A DNA stretch of 64,000 nt from UBA11524 sp963590165 (GCA_963590165.1 CAVANO010000043.1:1-64000); one strand, 5' to 3'. Counted from the stretch's first letter, positions 8,887 to 19,337 are shown. Numbers and translations: made by a program. The notes: generated from the letters alone by a model not told the origin.

Positions 8887-9428
8887 CCATATCTCCGGCC
8901 TGCCCCATGCTCGGCGAAGTCTGGTCGGCATCGAGCGGATAGCGGCGCAGGTAGGCAGCCTCAGAGGCGTTGACCGTAATGTCAACGCCGCCGAGATAGT
9001 CGATGATGTTGGCAATCATCTGGAAATTCAGCAGGATGTACTTTTCGATCTTGATACCGAGGTGCTCGCTGATGACCTTGCAGAGCGCTTCGGGACCGGA
9101 ATTGCGGGCAATGTAGTTGATTCGCCCGATGACACCATCCGGACGGACGACTAGTGCATCGCGGATGATCGAGGTGAGCATAATGCGGTGAGAAACGGTA
9201 TCAAGCGATACGATGACGATACCGTCTGTATTGACAAGCTTGTTTGTCCATTGGTCGGAGCAGAGCAGCAGATAATGGTGCAGTCCTTCGCGCGGCTCTG
9301 CGATGCTGTCATAATCGATGGTTTCAATCGGCTGCGGTGTGTCGGCAAGAGCACCTGTCGGCAGGCAGGCGAGCACCATGCAGAGCATCAGCAGCAGCGA
9401 AAATAAGCGCTTCATCATCCATATCTCC
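8363..9428. repeat. 532-base tandem duplication inside the LCP locus
   Basis: Bases 8363-8896 recur at 8895-9428 with an offset of 532 and no difference that I can see. The only sequence shared at the junction is CC (8895-8896); flanking bases differ (G8362 against T8894, G8897 against T9429). The repeat holds the LCP ribosome-binding end and codons 1-175. Apparent identity means either a very recent duplication or an assembly artefact. Confidence 0.95.
8792..9418 (-). pseudogene. 5' fragment of the duplicated LCP gene
   Basis: This copy has the original ribosome binding site (AAAGGAG) and the original start, and matches the intact gene for 175 codons up to 'SMGQAG'. At the duplication junction it shifts into another frame and adds 33 unrelated residues before a stop at 8792. 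It lacks the arginine-rich second half of the LCP domain, so it is probably inactive. Its reading frame runs over the start of the intact copy by about 95 bases, so ribosomes translating it could reinitiate there. Confidence 0.85.
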
Positions 9429-9451
9429 TTTGTTTCGGATATTCCAATTTG

Positions 9452-9457
9452 ATTATA
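9452..9457 (-). promoter_or_regulatory. Putative -10 element of the LCP operon
   Basis: TATAAT on the minus strand lies 33 bases before the LCP fragment start. No good -35 is present at 17 bases (TTTCTT is weak). It would drive the broken copy first and then the intact gene and the envelope/redox cluster. Confidence 0.5.
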
Positions 9458-9518
9458 CCATTTTCTGCAGGGAAAAGAAAGACATAAACCGAAGGGGAGC
9501 TTCATTTTTACAATTGCG

Positions 9519-9551
9519 AAAAAAGACTTTCCGCTGAAGGAGCAGAAAGTC
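9519..9551 (-). terminator. Intrinsic terminator after trxA
   Basis: On the minus strand GACTTTC (9545-9551) pairs with GAAAGTC (9525-9531), with an inner GCT/AGC pairing, and is followed by six T (9519-9524). It separates the rseC-trxA unit from the LCP operon. Confidence 0.85.
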
Positions 9552-9574
9552 CTGCAAAATAGAAAAAGCCAGCG

Positions 9575-9889
9575 TCACAATGCCTTCTTCACGAAGGATT
9601 CCAGCACATTCTTGGGCTGATAACCGACTGCCTTGTCAATCAGCTGACCGTTCTTGAACAGCAGCAGCGTCGGGATACTCATAATGCCAAAACGAGTGGC
9701 AAGTTCGGGACAATGGTCAACATCGACCTTGCCGACGGACAGCGAATCAGTATACTGCGCCGCAACTTCCGCGACAACCGGCGCAAGCATCCGGCACGGA
9801 CCACACCATGTCGCCCAGAAATCAATCAGTACTGGGTGATCCTGCGCAATAAAAGCGTCAAATTCGTTCTCAGTCAATTCCTTCATCAT
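9575..9889 (-). CDS. trxA: Thioredoxin
   Basis: Small cytoplasmic dithiol reductant of 104 residues. It has the active site WCGPC (Cys29, Cys32) in 'FWATWCGPC' and the cis-proline loop 'SIPT' (Pro73), both typical. The frame opens at a GTG three codons earlier, but GGAG lies 8 bases before the ATG at 9889, so that ATG is taken as the start. It follows rseC by about 24 bases in one transcription unit ended by a strong terminator. Its likely reductase partner, the FFTR-like flavoprotein, lies about 3.5 kb away on the same strand in another unit. Confidence 0.95.
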   Translation of the reverse strand: MMKELTENEFDAFIAQDHPVLIDFWATWCGPCRMLAPVVAEVAAQYTDSLSVGKVDVDHCPELATRFGIMSIPTLLLFKNGQLIDKAVGYQPKNVLESFVKKAL

Positions 9890-9913
9890 CAAAAACACTC
9901 CTTTGTAATCAGT

Positions 9914-10348
9914 TTATGCCATCGGCGTATTGTTCGCGATGGCTTCTTTGAGCGGAATGACTCGCACGAGCTGCGGGTCATAGCGGCCGGACTGCTTTCT
10001 GCGCTTTTCGGTTAGCACGAGGATGAAAAGCGGAATCGTCAGTCCGACCACGCCACCGATAGCGCTTGCCATGACTTCCTGTTCAGGGGCAATCAGCGTG
10101 CCGAGCAACATGCCGGCGAAAAGTCCTGCGACAGGAAACAGGTATGCCAGCGCGGAAGCCTTGACGATGCTGCTATCCGGCAGAGAAACGACGGCCTGGT
10201 CGCCAATGGCTGCCTGTCCCTTCACACGGATGACATGCTGTTTTTCGCCGCCGATGCAGGCGTGGCACTTTTCGCAGTCGCTTGGACGGCAGAAGGTTAT
10301 TTCAATCGTATCATCGCTGACGGCGGTGACGACCCCTGTTCTTTCCAT
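9914..10348 (-). CDS. RseC/MucC-type membrane protein (SoxR-reducing system family)
   Basis: The 144-residue protein has the family layout: an N-terminal cysteine cluster (Cys20, Cys25, Cys28, Cys31), then two membrane helices ('ALAYLFPVAGLFAGMLLGTL' and 'IGGVVGLTIPLFILVL') and a basic tail. RseC relatives occur with Rnf complexes and redox-regulator reducing systems. Here the partner is thioredoxin, so a redox role in the membrane is inferred. The start at 10348 follows AAGGAGG at 9 bases; the frame's earlier codon at 10372 lies upstream of that site. Confidence 0.85.
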   Translation of the reverse strand: MERTGVVTAVSDDTIEITFCRPSDCEKCHACIGGEKQHVIRVKGQAAIGDQAVVSLPDSSIVKASALAYLFPVAGLFAGMLLGTLIAPEQEVMASAIGGVVGLTIPLFILVLTEKRRKQSGRYDPQLVRVIPLKEAIANNTPMA

Positions 10349-10372
10349 GACAAAATACCTCCTTGGAATCAA

Positions 10373-10409
10373 CTGTGTTATTATAACACAGAAAGCATGT
10401 GCTCGTCAA
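10373..10409 (-). promoter_or_regulatory. rseC-trxA promoter with an overlapping perfect palindrome
   Basis: On the minus strand -35 TTGACG (10404-10409) and -10 TATAAT (10380-10385) are 18 bases apart. The -10 lies inside a perfect 9+1+9 palindrome, CTGTGTTATTATAACACAG (10373-10391), reaching the expected transcription start. A repressor bound there would block the promoter. The regulator is not identifiable. The site does not match the standard Rex, PerR or FNR spacing that I know. Confidence 0.75.
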
Positions 10410-10509
10410 ACATGTTTAATATACCCGAAAATCTGCCGGCGGAAACGGAAAACAGCAAAAATACAGAGAAAAAGCGAGAACGGAAAATTGTTTTCTCCGT
10501 GTATTGCGC

Positions 10510-10538
10510 TTGACAGAAGAAAAAAAACATGCTATGAT
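10510..10538 (+). promoter_or_regulatory. Promoter of the T-box/aspS-gatC-gatAB operon
   Basis: A perfect -35 TTGACA (10510-10515) and -10 TATGAT (10533-10538) are 17 bases apart. Transcription should start near 10545, about 380 bases before the coding region, leaving room for the T-box leader. Confidence 0.85.
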
Positions 10539-10544
10539 GACCGC

Positions 10545-10895
10545 AATTCCACAGAGGCGCAAGCCTCATAAGGCTATGAAGGGCAGCAGTAACCGGAAAG
10601 TCGCCTTGCAGAGAGCCGCGATCAGGTGAGAGTGCGGCAGGAGGACATCGGTGAAGAAACAGCCCTGAGCCGCCGCTCGAACGGCAGCAGATGCCGATAG
10701 TCAGGAACTGATAGTCAGGAACTGATTGTCAGAAACTGCCCAGTAGGTGCGGACGGGTGAAGCCCGTGACAGCTTCTAGCAATCGCTGAAACGGCTGTTG
10801 CGAATGAGGTGCTCCGGTGAAGAACCGGGGAAAATGGGTGGTACCGCGAAGAGAAGTCTTTCGTCCCTGATGAGAGGGAAGAAAGGCGTTTTTTT
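10545..10895 (+). promoter_or_regulatory. T-box riboswitch with apparent Asn (AAC) specifier
   Basis: The conserved T-box sequence TGGGTGGTACCGCG is at 10835-10848 and an intrinsic terminator follows at 10858-10895. Stem I is recognisable. The AGTA bulge side (about 10588-10591) faces a 3' loop, and helices GGGC/GCCC and ACCG/CGGT flank the specifier loop. The distal part has AGAGAG (10610-10615) and an apical loop. The 3' side of the specifier loop reads GAAGAAACA, giving AAC (10658-10660) followed by A, the expected place for a codon. Uncharged tRNA-Asn should promote antitermination. The antiterminator bulge is TGGT, which would meet a G discriminator base by wobble. Structure was drawn by eye. 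Confidence 0.85.
10858..10895 (+). terminator. T-box terminator hairpin
   Basis: CTTTC-G-TCCCT pairs with AGGGA-A-GAAAG around a GATGAG loop, then GCG and a run of seven T (10889-10895). It is the regulated terminator that competes with the T-box antiterminator. Confidence 0.85.
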
Positions 10896-10927
10896 ATGGG
10901 CAAAAGCCCGTCGAAGGAGGAATTCGT

Positions 10928-13006
<2,079 letters not shown>

Positions 13007-13020
13007 GGAGGATGAGCTGA

Positions 13021-14481
13021 ATGAAAATAACGCGAATGCCGCTGAAGGCACTTTCAGAGGCGATGCAGCGGGGTGAGCTGACCTCCTGCAAAATTACTCA
13101 GGCATACATTGACCGCATCCATCAGGTGGAAGGCAAGGTGCAGGCTTTTATTTCCCTGAACGAGGAGCAAGCAATGGAAATGGCGGCACTTTGCGACAAG
13201 CAGCGTGCTGCAGGCGAGAAGGTGTCGCCGTTGCACGGCATTCCTGTTGCAGTGAAGGATAACATCTGCATCGAGAACGGCAGGACAACCTGTGCCTCGA
13301 AGATACTGGAGAATTTCGTGTCTCCTTATTCGGCAACTGTCTGGGAAAAGCTCCGCGCGGCAGGATGCGTCTTGCTGGGCAAGACGAACCTCGATGAATT
13401 TGCCATGGGTTCGTCAACCGAAAACAGCGCTTTTCACCCGACGCACAATCCGCGCAAGTTGACATGTGTACCAGGCGGTTCGTCCGGGGGCTCGGCGGCA
13501 TGCGTTGCAGCGGATGAAGCGCCGTTTGCGCTCGGCAGCGATACGGGCGGATCCATCCGTCAGCCGGCGGCATTCTGCGGTGTTGTCGGTATGAAGCCGA
13601 CCTACGGCACGGTCAGCCGGTACGGACTGATTGCGTTCGCCTCATCGCTGGATCAGATTGGTCCCATGACACGTACGGTGGAGGACAATGCCATGGTGCT
13701 TGATGCGATTGTAGGCTACGACAGCCATGATACGACATCCATCAAGCGTGGCTACACTCCCATGAACCGTGAAATGAAGGCAGGCGTACAGGGCTTACAG
13801 ATTGCATTGCCGAAGGAGATGTTCGGTGAAGGACTTGCACCGGAAGTTCGCAAGGCAGTCATGAAGGCGGCGCATACGCTGGAAGACCAGGGTGCTGTCA
13901 TCAAGGAAGTCAGCATTCCGTCACTCAAAGTGGCATTGCCGGCATATTATGTTTTGTCTTCCGCAGAAGCAAGCTCGAACCTCGCGCGCTTTGACGGTGT
14001 GCGCTATGGCCATCGTGCGGCAGAATATGCTGATCTGGAGGAACTGTATCTGAAGAGCAGGAGCGAAGGCTTCGGTGCGGAGGTTAAGCGGCGCATTTTA
14101 CTGGGTACCTATACGCTGTCCGCGGGATACTTCGATGCGTACTATAAGAAGGCACTGCAGGTGCGCACGTTGGTCATCCGAGAACTGAACGAAGTATTCC
14201 GGCAGGCGGACTGCATTCTATCGCCTGTTGCACCGACAACGGCTTACAGGCTCGGTGAAAAGACCATGTCGCCGCTGGAAATGTATCTCGGCGACGTGAA
14301 TACGGTGCCGGTCAACATTGCAGGTGTACCGGGCTTGTCGTTGCCGTGCGGGTTGGACAGGGCTGGTTTGCCGATTGGCGTACAGCTGATTGGTCCTACA
14401 CTGTCCGAGCCGATGCTGTATCGTGTGGGATACGCGCTGGAAACGGCCTTGGGCGAAATCTGCGGAGAGGCGGTAATTTGA
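13021..14481 (+). CDS. gatA: Asp/Glu-tRNA amidotransferase subunit A
   Basis: The amidase subunit releases ammonia from glutamine and passes it to GatB, for conversion of misacylated Asp-tRNA(Asn) or Glu-tRNA(Gln). The 486-residue protein has the amidase-signature Ser-cisSer-Lys triad as Lys79 ('AVKDN'), Ser154 ('GGSSGGS') and Ser178 ('DTGGSIRQP'), the same numbers as I recall for S. aureus GatA. A strong AAGGAGGATGAG site lies before the ATG. The gene begins 14 bases after aspS-gatC ends and shares the T-box leader. Confidence 0.97.
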   Translation: MKITRMPLKALSEAMQRGELTSCKITQAYIDRIHQVEGKVQAFISLNEEQAMEMAALCDKQRAAGEKVSPLHGIPVAVKDNICIENGRTTCASKILENFVSPYSATVWEKLRAAGCVLLGKTNLDEFAMGSSTENSAFHPTHNPRKLTCVPGGSSGGSAACVAADEAPFALGSDTGGSIRQPAAFCGVVGMKPTYGTVSRYGLIAFASSLDQIGPMTRTVEDNAMVLDAIVGYDSHDTTSIKRGYTPMNREMKAGVQGLQIALPKEMFGEGLAPEVRKAVMKAAHTLEDQGAVIKEVSIPSLKVALPAYYVLSSAEASSNLARFDGVRYGHRAAEYADLEELYLKSRSEGFGAEVKRRILLGTYTLSAGYFDAYYKKALQVRTLVIRELNEVFRQADCILSPVAPTTAYRLGEKTMSPLEMYLGDVNTVPVNIAGVPGLSLPCGLDRAGLPIGVQLIGPTLSEPMLYRVGYALETALGEICGEAVI

Positions 14482-14482
14482 T

Positions 14483-15919
14483 ATGGCATGGAAGATGATA
14501 GATGGCTACGAAATGGTCATCGGTCTGGAGGTTCATGTTGAGCTGAAGACGAAGACCAAAATTTTCTGCTCCTGTCCGACGACGTTTGGTGCAGCGCCGA
14601 ATACGCAGTGCTGCCCGGTGTGCATGGGCTTTCCCGGTACGCTGCCAATGCTGAATCAGCAGGTGGTGCATTACGCGGTACTGGCTGGCTTGGCGACATC
14701 CTGCACGATTGCGCACTACTCCAAGCAGGATCGCAAGAATTACTTCTATCCCGACCTGCCCAAGGCTTATCAAATCAGCCAGTATGACCTGCCGCTGTGC
14801 ATCGGCGGTCATCTGATGATTGAAACGGAGGACGGCGAGAAAAGCATCGGCATCACGCGCATTCACATCGAGGAGGATGCCGGAAAGCTTGTGCATGACC
14901 CGGAAAAAGGAACACTGATTGACTGCAACCGCTGCGGCGTTCCGCTGATTGAAATTGTGTCCGAGCCGGATATCCGTACGCCGCAGGAGGCGGTATCATA
15001 TCTGCGCAAGCTCAAGGCAGTTATTGAGTATACCGGCGTGAGTGACTGCCGGATGCAGGAAGGCTCGTTGCGTTGTGACGTCAATCTATCCGTCCATAAG
15101 CAAGGCGAACCGTTCGGGACGCGAACTGAGATGAAGAATTTGAACTCCTTCACGTCTGTTCAGCGTGCGATTGAGGAGGAATACCGCCGTCAGGTGGAGG
15201 CAGTGAAGGCTGGCGAAAAGATTATGCAGGAAACGCGCCGCTTCGACCAGAACACCGGTAAAACATCGTCGATGCGACGCAAGGAAAACGCGAATGACTA
15301 CCGTTATTTCCCTGACCCGGATTTGGCGCCGATTGTGCTGACGGATGCACAGATTGAAGCGTGGAGCAGGGAGTTGCCGCAACTGCCGGATGCGCGCAAG
15401 GCAGTCTACATGAAACAGTACGGATTGACTGCATACGCGGCGGAACAACTTGTGTCCAGCAAGTATCTTGCGGATTACTTCGAGGCGGCGGCACAGTCCA
15501 CCGATGCGGTCAAGATGGTTGCAAACCTGATGATTACCGAGGTATTCCGTCTGCTCGACGGCGAGGACGGCACGATTCCGCTTTCTCCTGCCTCACTGGC
15601 AAAAATTGCCGATATGACGGAAAGCCAGGTTATCAGCGTTGGCACGGCACGCAAGACGATTACTGCGCTGTGGAGTCAGCCGGAAGATCCGGAAAATTAT
15701 GTGACGCGCATGGGACTTAAGCAGCTCAGCGATGAAACGCAGCTGATGACGTATGTCCGTCAGGCAATTGATAAGCATCCGGAGATGGTGGCAGGCTACC
15801 GCAAGGGCAAGCTGACACTCAAAAATGCGCTGATGGGTGCGGCAATGGGATTATCCGGCGGCAAGGCGAATCCGGTCGTGCTGCAGAAGCTGATGGATCA
15901 GGCACTCGACGAAGAATAA
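14483..15919 (+). CDS. gatB: Asp/Glu-tRNA amidotransferase subunit B
   Basis: The kinase/amidotransferase subunit activates the misacylated aminoacyl group with ATP and adds ammonia. The 478-residue length is normal. The N-terminus has 'VIGLEVHVEL' and a zinc site, Cys29-x-Cys31 with Cys44-x2-Cys47. The C-terminal helical YqeY-like tRNA-binding domain ends in 'LMDQALDEE'. Its ATG lies one base after the gatA stop. It is the last gene of the operon, which ends at a strong terminator. Confidence 0.97.
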   Translation: MAWKMIDGYEMVIGLEVHVELKTKTKIFCSCPTTFGAAPNTQCCPVCMGFPGTLPMLNQQVVHYAVLAGLATSCTIAHYSKQDRKNYFYPDLPKAYQISQYDLPLCIGGHLMIETEDGEKSIGITRIHIEEDAGKLVHDPEKGTLIDCNRCGVPLIEIVSEPDIRTPQEAVSYLRKLKAVIEYTGVSDCRMQEGSLRCDVNLSVHKQGEPFGTRTEMKNLNSFTSVQRAIEEEYRRQVEAVKAGEKIMQETRRFDQNTGKTSSMRRKENANDYRYFPDPDLAPIVLTDAQIEAWSRELPQLPDARKAVYMKQYGLTAYAAEQLVSSKYLADYFEAAAQSTDAVKMVANLMITEVFRLLDGEDGTIPLSPASLAKIADMTESQVISVGTARKTITALWSQPEDPENYVTRMGLKQLSDETQLMTYVRQAIDKHPEMVAGYRKGKLTLKNALMGAAMGLSGGKANPVVLQKLMDQALDEE

Positions 15920-15967
15920 AAAAAGGCGGTCTGTACCCTCAAAATCAGGGGATACAGACCGCTTTTT
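15917..15967. terminator. Bidirectional terminator between gatB and the zinc-ribbon gene
   Basis: A perfect 10-base stem GCGGTCTGTA / TACAGACCGC (15926-15935, 15953-15962) has an inner CCCT/AGGG pairing. It has an A run on the left and TTTTT on the right, so it can stop both convergent transcripts. Confidence 0.9.
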
Positions 15968-15978
15968 AGAGCCTTCGT

Positions 15979-16686
15979 TTAGGGAATAAGCATACGTCCG
16001 CAGCTTTCACACTCGACAATTTCGCCGTTTGCGCTGTTAATGCGGCTGAGCACGGCGGATGGGAGCGACATGTTGCAGCCGCTGCACTGGTTGTTAATCA
16101 GCCGGGCAAGCGGCGGCTTAATCCGTTTCTTGATTTCCTGATACCGCGCGAGCAGCTCGGTCGAAATCCCTTCCGCTTTCTTTTCTGCAACGCTCTTCTG
16201 CGCCTTGAGCGCGGCCTCCTTCTGGGGTGCTTCGCTCTCATATTGTTTCTTGAGCTGATCGAATTCTGTCTTGATGTTGACGGCTTCGATGCGCAGCGAC
16301 CGTTCCTTCTGGTCGCATTCGGCGGTTTCCTTCGTCATCCGCTTCATCTCCTGCTCATAGCTGGTGATGGTCTGCTGGAAGCGGGTAACCTCGCTCAGAA
16401 GCGCCTTTGTATCATCGAGCGTTGCCGGAGGATTTTGCTCGAAGCGAGTCTGCAGAGTGTGCAGCTGATCCTCGCAGCGGCCGATGGCATCGCGGATGGC
16501 ATCCTTGCGGTCAGCAAGCATGGACACTTGCTCTTCAATCTGCTTGTATTGCTTCTGCTTGTTGTTGAACTGCGTGCGGCAGGTATTCATCTTCTGACGG
16601 ATAGGACTGCGGCTCAACTCCTGCTCCAGCTTGTCAGCCTTGCGATCTTCCTGCTGATATTCCCATAACATAGCGAGCTGGTTCAT
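15979..16686 (-). CDS. Coiled-coil protein with C4 zinc ribbon
   Basis: The 235-residue protein is mostly helical, with a long heptad-rich coiled coil (about residues 10-170), and ends in a zinc ribbon of two CxxC pairs ('CSGCNMSL' and 'CESCGRMLIP'). It matches the C4-type zinc-ribbon proteins found beside Nif3-like genes in many bacteria; their function is not firmly known. The ATG at 16686 follows AAGGAGG at 5 bases; the earlier in-frame codon at 16722 has no such site. It is the last gene of the rpoD-trmK-nif3 string. Confidence 0.85.
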   Translation of the reverse strand: MNQLAMLWEYQQEDRKADKLEQELSRSPIRQKMNTCRTQFNNKQKQYKQIEEQVSMLADRKDAIRDAIGRCEDQLHTLQTRFEQNPPATLDDTKALLSEVTRFQQTITSYEQEMKRMTKETAECDQKERSLRIEAVNIKTEFDQLKKQYESEAPQKEAALKAQKSVAEKKAEGISTELLARYQEIKKRIKPPLARLINNQCSGCNMSLPSAVLSRINSANGEIVECESCGRMLIP

Positions 16687-16728
16687 AGCGACCTCCTTGA
16701 TTGGCAGCGTGTCTGACGGCACGGATCA

Positions 16729-17487
16729 TCATTCATAGGCCTTCCGTTCAGAGCACGAAAGGCGCACTTTCCATTGTACTATATCCGGCGAATTTTGTAA
16801 AGTATGCATGAGGGCAAAAACTCCCGGATTTTCGGTTGCAAAATGACCTGCCTCGAACATCACGACATGGTGCGCGGAAGCGTCGAGTGCCACATGGTGC
16901 TTCACCTCGCCAGTGATGTACCCGTCTGCTTTCATATCGTAGGCGCCTCGCCACTCGTCGCAGCCGCCGCCGGTGCACAGACCGATCCGATGGAGCAGGG
17001 CTTGATGATTGCCCATGATGCGCACGCTGTCGCCTAACTGACGCTCGGCAAAGGCAGCGAAATCCACTGCCGTCATGGGCGATGGCAGATCACCAACGCG
17101 CAGAAAACCTTCGCCGCTCACGTTTTGCAGCTTGAGCAGCTTTGCCAGCGTGTCATTCATGCCGCCGGGGGCCTGGTCGAAATTCGTGTGGGCGGCAATG
17201 AAAGAAATGTTGCTACGGATGAGTCGGAGCAGCAGATGACCTTCGTAGTCGGTCTCGAGCAGGCGCTTCCGTGCAGAGAACATCAGCGGATGGTGCGTGA
17301 CGATCAGGTTGGCCTGCTGCGCAATGGCATCATCAATCACCCGGTCGGTCACATCCAACGCGAAATGAATGCCGGTAATCTCTTGCTGAGGGTCACCTAC
17401 GAGCAGACCGGCGTTGTCGAAATCTGCCTGCGTATCAAACGGTGCGATTTTGTCAATCAGGTTATACACGTCCTGTACGGTCATCAT
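16729..17487 (-). CDS. Nif3-like dinuclear metal-centre protein (YqfO family)
   Basis: The 252-residue protein has the family's metal-binding residues in 'VTHHPLMF', 'AAHTNFD' and the C-terminal 'EAGHFATE'. It is the short form, without the PII-like insertion present in B. subtilis YqfO. Members are annotated as GTP cyclohydrolase I type 2 homologues, but the true activity of this type is unclear. The start overlaps the trmK stop by ATGA, as in the conserved trmK-nif3 pair of Firmicutes. Confidence 0.92.
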   Translation of the reverse strand: MMTVQDVYNLIDKIAPFDTQADFDNAGLLVGDPQQEITGIHFALDVTDRVIDDAIAQQANLIVTHHPLMFSARKRLLETDYEGHLLLRLIRSNISFIAAHTNFDQAPGGMNDTLAKLLKLQNVSGEGFLRVGDLPSPMTAVDFAAFAERQLGDSVRIMGNHQALLHRIGLCTGGGCDEWRGAYDMKADGYITGEVKHHVALDASAHHVVMFEAGHFATENPGVFALMHTLQNSPDIVQWKVRLSCSERKAYE

Positions 17488-18176
17488 GCGTTGCCCTCCA
17501 ATGCGTCTAATTTGTGCTGATAATAGGTAAAGTCGGCGGTGATAGCAGCTCGCAGTGCTTCGACATTGCCTGAAGCGGATTTCAGACCGGAAAGGCGATC
17601 TGCCATGACTTTCATTCGGAAGCGGCAGTAAGCGCGGAGCAGATCGGCATCATTCTGCTGCCAGAGCAGCTTGCCATATTGGATGCCTTCATCTTGCCAG
17701 CGTGATTCATGACCGGGCTCGGCACGCCAGAAGATGTAGAATCGTCCGTCTGCGTGGCAAAGACGTTCCTGCGTGATGTGGTAGTCAATGTCTTCGAACG
17801 TTTGCCGGACAAGCGGCTGTTCTGTATGCGAGGAAATGACCAGCACAGCACCGGACAGCTTATCCTGTCCGCGAAGGAGGATACTGCGAATCGTTTCACC
17901 GCCCATACCCATGATGGAGACACAGCCGCACGGTTCGCTGATTGCATCAAGACCATCCGAAAGGCAAAGCTGTGCACGGTCTGCCAGATGATGGCGCTCG
18001 ATGTTGTCTCGTGCGTGCGAGAGTGCTTTCGGACTGATGTCGATCAGCAGCATCCGTTCACAAATGTGCTGATGCAGCAGATGGCAGGGGAGCAGCGCGT
18101 GATCCGTCCCGATGTCCGCACCAAGCGTACACGGCTCATAGAGCATTGCTGCGAGCAATAGTCGTTCGTCTAACAT
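17484..18176 (-). CDS. trmK: tRNA (adenine-22 N1)-methyltransferase
   Basis: Methylates A22 in the D-arm of certain tRNAs using S-adenosylmethionine. The 230-residue protein has the Rossmann SAM-binding start 'GADIGTDHALLP', the acidic 'LLIDISPKAL' strand and the family motif 'SIMGMGGETI'. The ATG follows GGAGG by four bases. The position directly after rpoD and before the Nif3-like gene is conserved in Firmicutes and supports the call. Confidence 0.93.
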   Translation of the reverse strand: MLDERLLLAAMLYEPCTLGADIGTDHALLPCHLLHQHICERMLLIDISPKALSHARDNIERHHLADRAQLCLSDGLDAISEPCGCVSIMGMGGETIRSILLRGQDKLSGAVLVISSHTEQPLVRQTFEDIDYHITQERLCHADGRFYIFWRAEPGHESRWQDEGIQYGKLLWQQNDADLLRAYCRFRMKVMADRLSGLKSASGNVEALRAAITADFTYYQHKLDALEGNA

Positions 18177-18194
18177 GCATCCTCCAACAGAACG

Positions 18195-18223
18195 GGCTCT
18201 GCCGGAGTTGCCCAGACAGAGCC
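18195..18223 (-). terminator. Hairpin between rpoD copy A and trmK
   Basis: GGCTCTG (18195-18201) pairs with CAGAGCC (18217-18223). On the minus strand it is followed by CGTTCTGTT, a weak T tract, so termination would be partial. Confidence 0.45.
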
Positions 18224-18233
18224 GTTTTCAGTC

Positions 18234-19337
18234 TTATTCGCTGTAATAATCACGGAGCTTCTTTGCGCGAGTGGGATGGCGGATTTTGCGCAGTGCCTTG
18301 GCTTCAATCTGCCGGATGCGCTCACGCGTGACGTTGAACTCCTTGCCGACCTCCTCCAGCGTGCGCTGCTGACCGTCATCAAGACCGAAGCGAAGGCGGA
18401 TTACCTTTTCCTCGCGCGGCGTCAGCGTATGAAGCACCTCCTGCAGCTGTTCCTTCATCATGCTCATGGAGGCAGCTTCGGCAGGAGCAGGCGCATTTTC
18501 ATCCTCGATGAAGTCGCCTAAATGGCTGTCCTCCTCTTCACCGATCGGCGTTTCCAACGAAACAGGCTCCTGTGCAATTTTGATAATTTCACGCACCTTT
18601 GCCTCGCTGATGCCCATCTCCTTTGCCACCTCAGCTGGCGTTGGGTCACGTCCAAGCTCCTGCGCAAGTTGGCGGTTGACGCGGATCAGCTTGTTGATTG
18701 TTTCGACCATGTGGACAGGAATGCGAATGGTGCGCGCCTGATCCGCGATGGCTCGGGTGATTGCCTGACGAATCCACCAAGTGGCGTAGGTGGAGAATTT
18801 GAAGCCTTTTCTGTAGTCGAATTTTTCAACGGCCTTAATCAATCCAAGGTTGCCTTCCTGAATCAAGTCAAGGAACTGCATGCCGCGTCCGACATAGCGC
18901 TTCGCAATCGAAACGACAAGGCGCAGGTTTGCTTCGCTGAGCTTTTGTTTTGCTGCTGCCTGTTCCTCAGGCGTACCATCAGCAAGCTGCTTGGCGAGTG
19001 CAATTTCTTCCTCGGAGGTCAGAAGCGGATATTTGCCGATTTCCTTCAAGTACATTCGGACAGGGTCGTCGGCGCTGACACTTTCGGGTACGGACAGATC
19101 ACTGGTATCAACGGGCTCCTCTTCCTGCGCAGAGGATGAGCCGGGTATACCGTCTTCGCTGATCACCTCGACGCCGAGCGCGTCCAGATGATCAAGCACC
19201 TTCTCGAGCTGATCCGGTTCAATGTACAAATCCATCAGACGGTCAATAACTTCTTTATAAGTGATGGTGCCCTTCTTTTTTCCGTATTCGTAAAGATCGT
19301 CGAGCCGTTTTTGGCGGTTGTCAGGAATTTGTGTCAA
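18234..19337 (-). CDS. rpoD: RNA polymerase primary-type sigma factor (copy A)
   Basis: The 367-residue sigma-70 protein has region 1.1-like residues 1-60, region 1.2 ('DPVRMYLKEIG'), region 2 ('FLDLIQEGNLGLIKAVEKF', 'STYATWWIRQAITR'), region 3 and region 4 with the -35 helix-turn-helix 'NVTRERIRQIEAKALRKI'. All residues expected of a housekeeping factor are present. The start codon is TTG at 19337, with AAAGGAG upstream; an ATG five bases earlier is out of frame. It lies 32 bases after a second complete copy (19370-20485) and before trmK. It lacks the region 2 insertion seen in the other copy. Confidence 0.95.
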   Translation of the reverse strand: MTQIPDNRQKRLDDLYEYGKKKGTITYKEVIDRLMDLYIEPDQLEKVLDHLDALGVEVISEDGIPGSSSAQEEEPVDTSDLSVPESVSADDPVRMYLKEIGKYPLLTSEEEIALAKQLADGTPEEQAAAKQKLSEANLRLVVSIAKRYVGRGMQFLDLIQEGNLGLIKAVEKFDYRKGFKFSTYATWWIRQAITRAIADQARTIRIPVHMVETINKLIRVNRQLAQELGRDPTPAEVAKEMGISEAKVREIIKIAQEPVSLETPIGEEEDSHLGDFIEDENAPAPAEAASMSMMKEQLQEVLHTLTPREEKVIRLRFGLDDGQQRTLEEVGKEFNVTRERIRQIEAKALRKIRHPTRAKKLRDYYSE

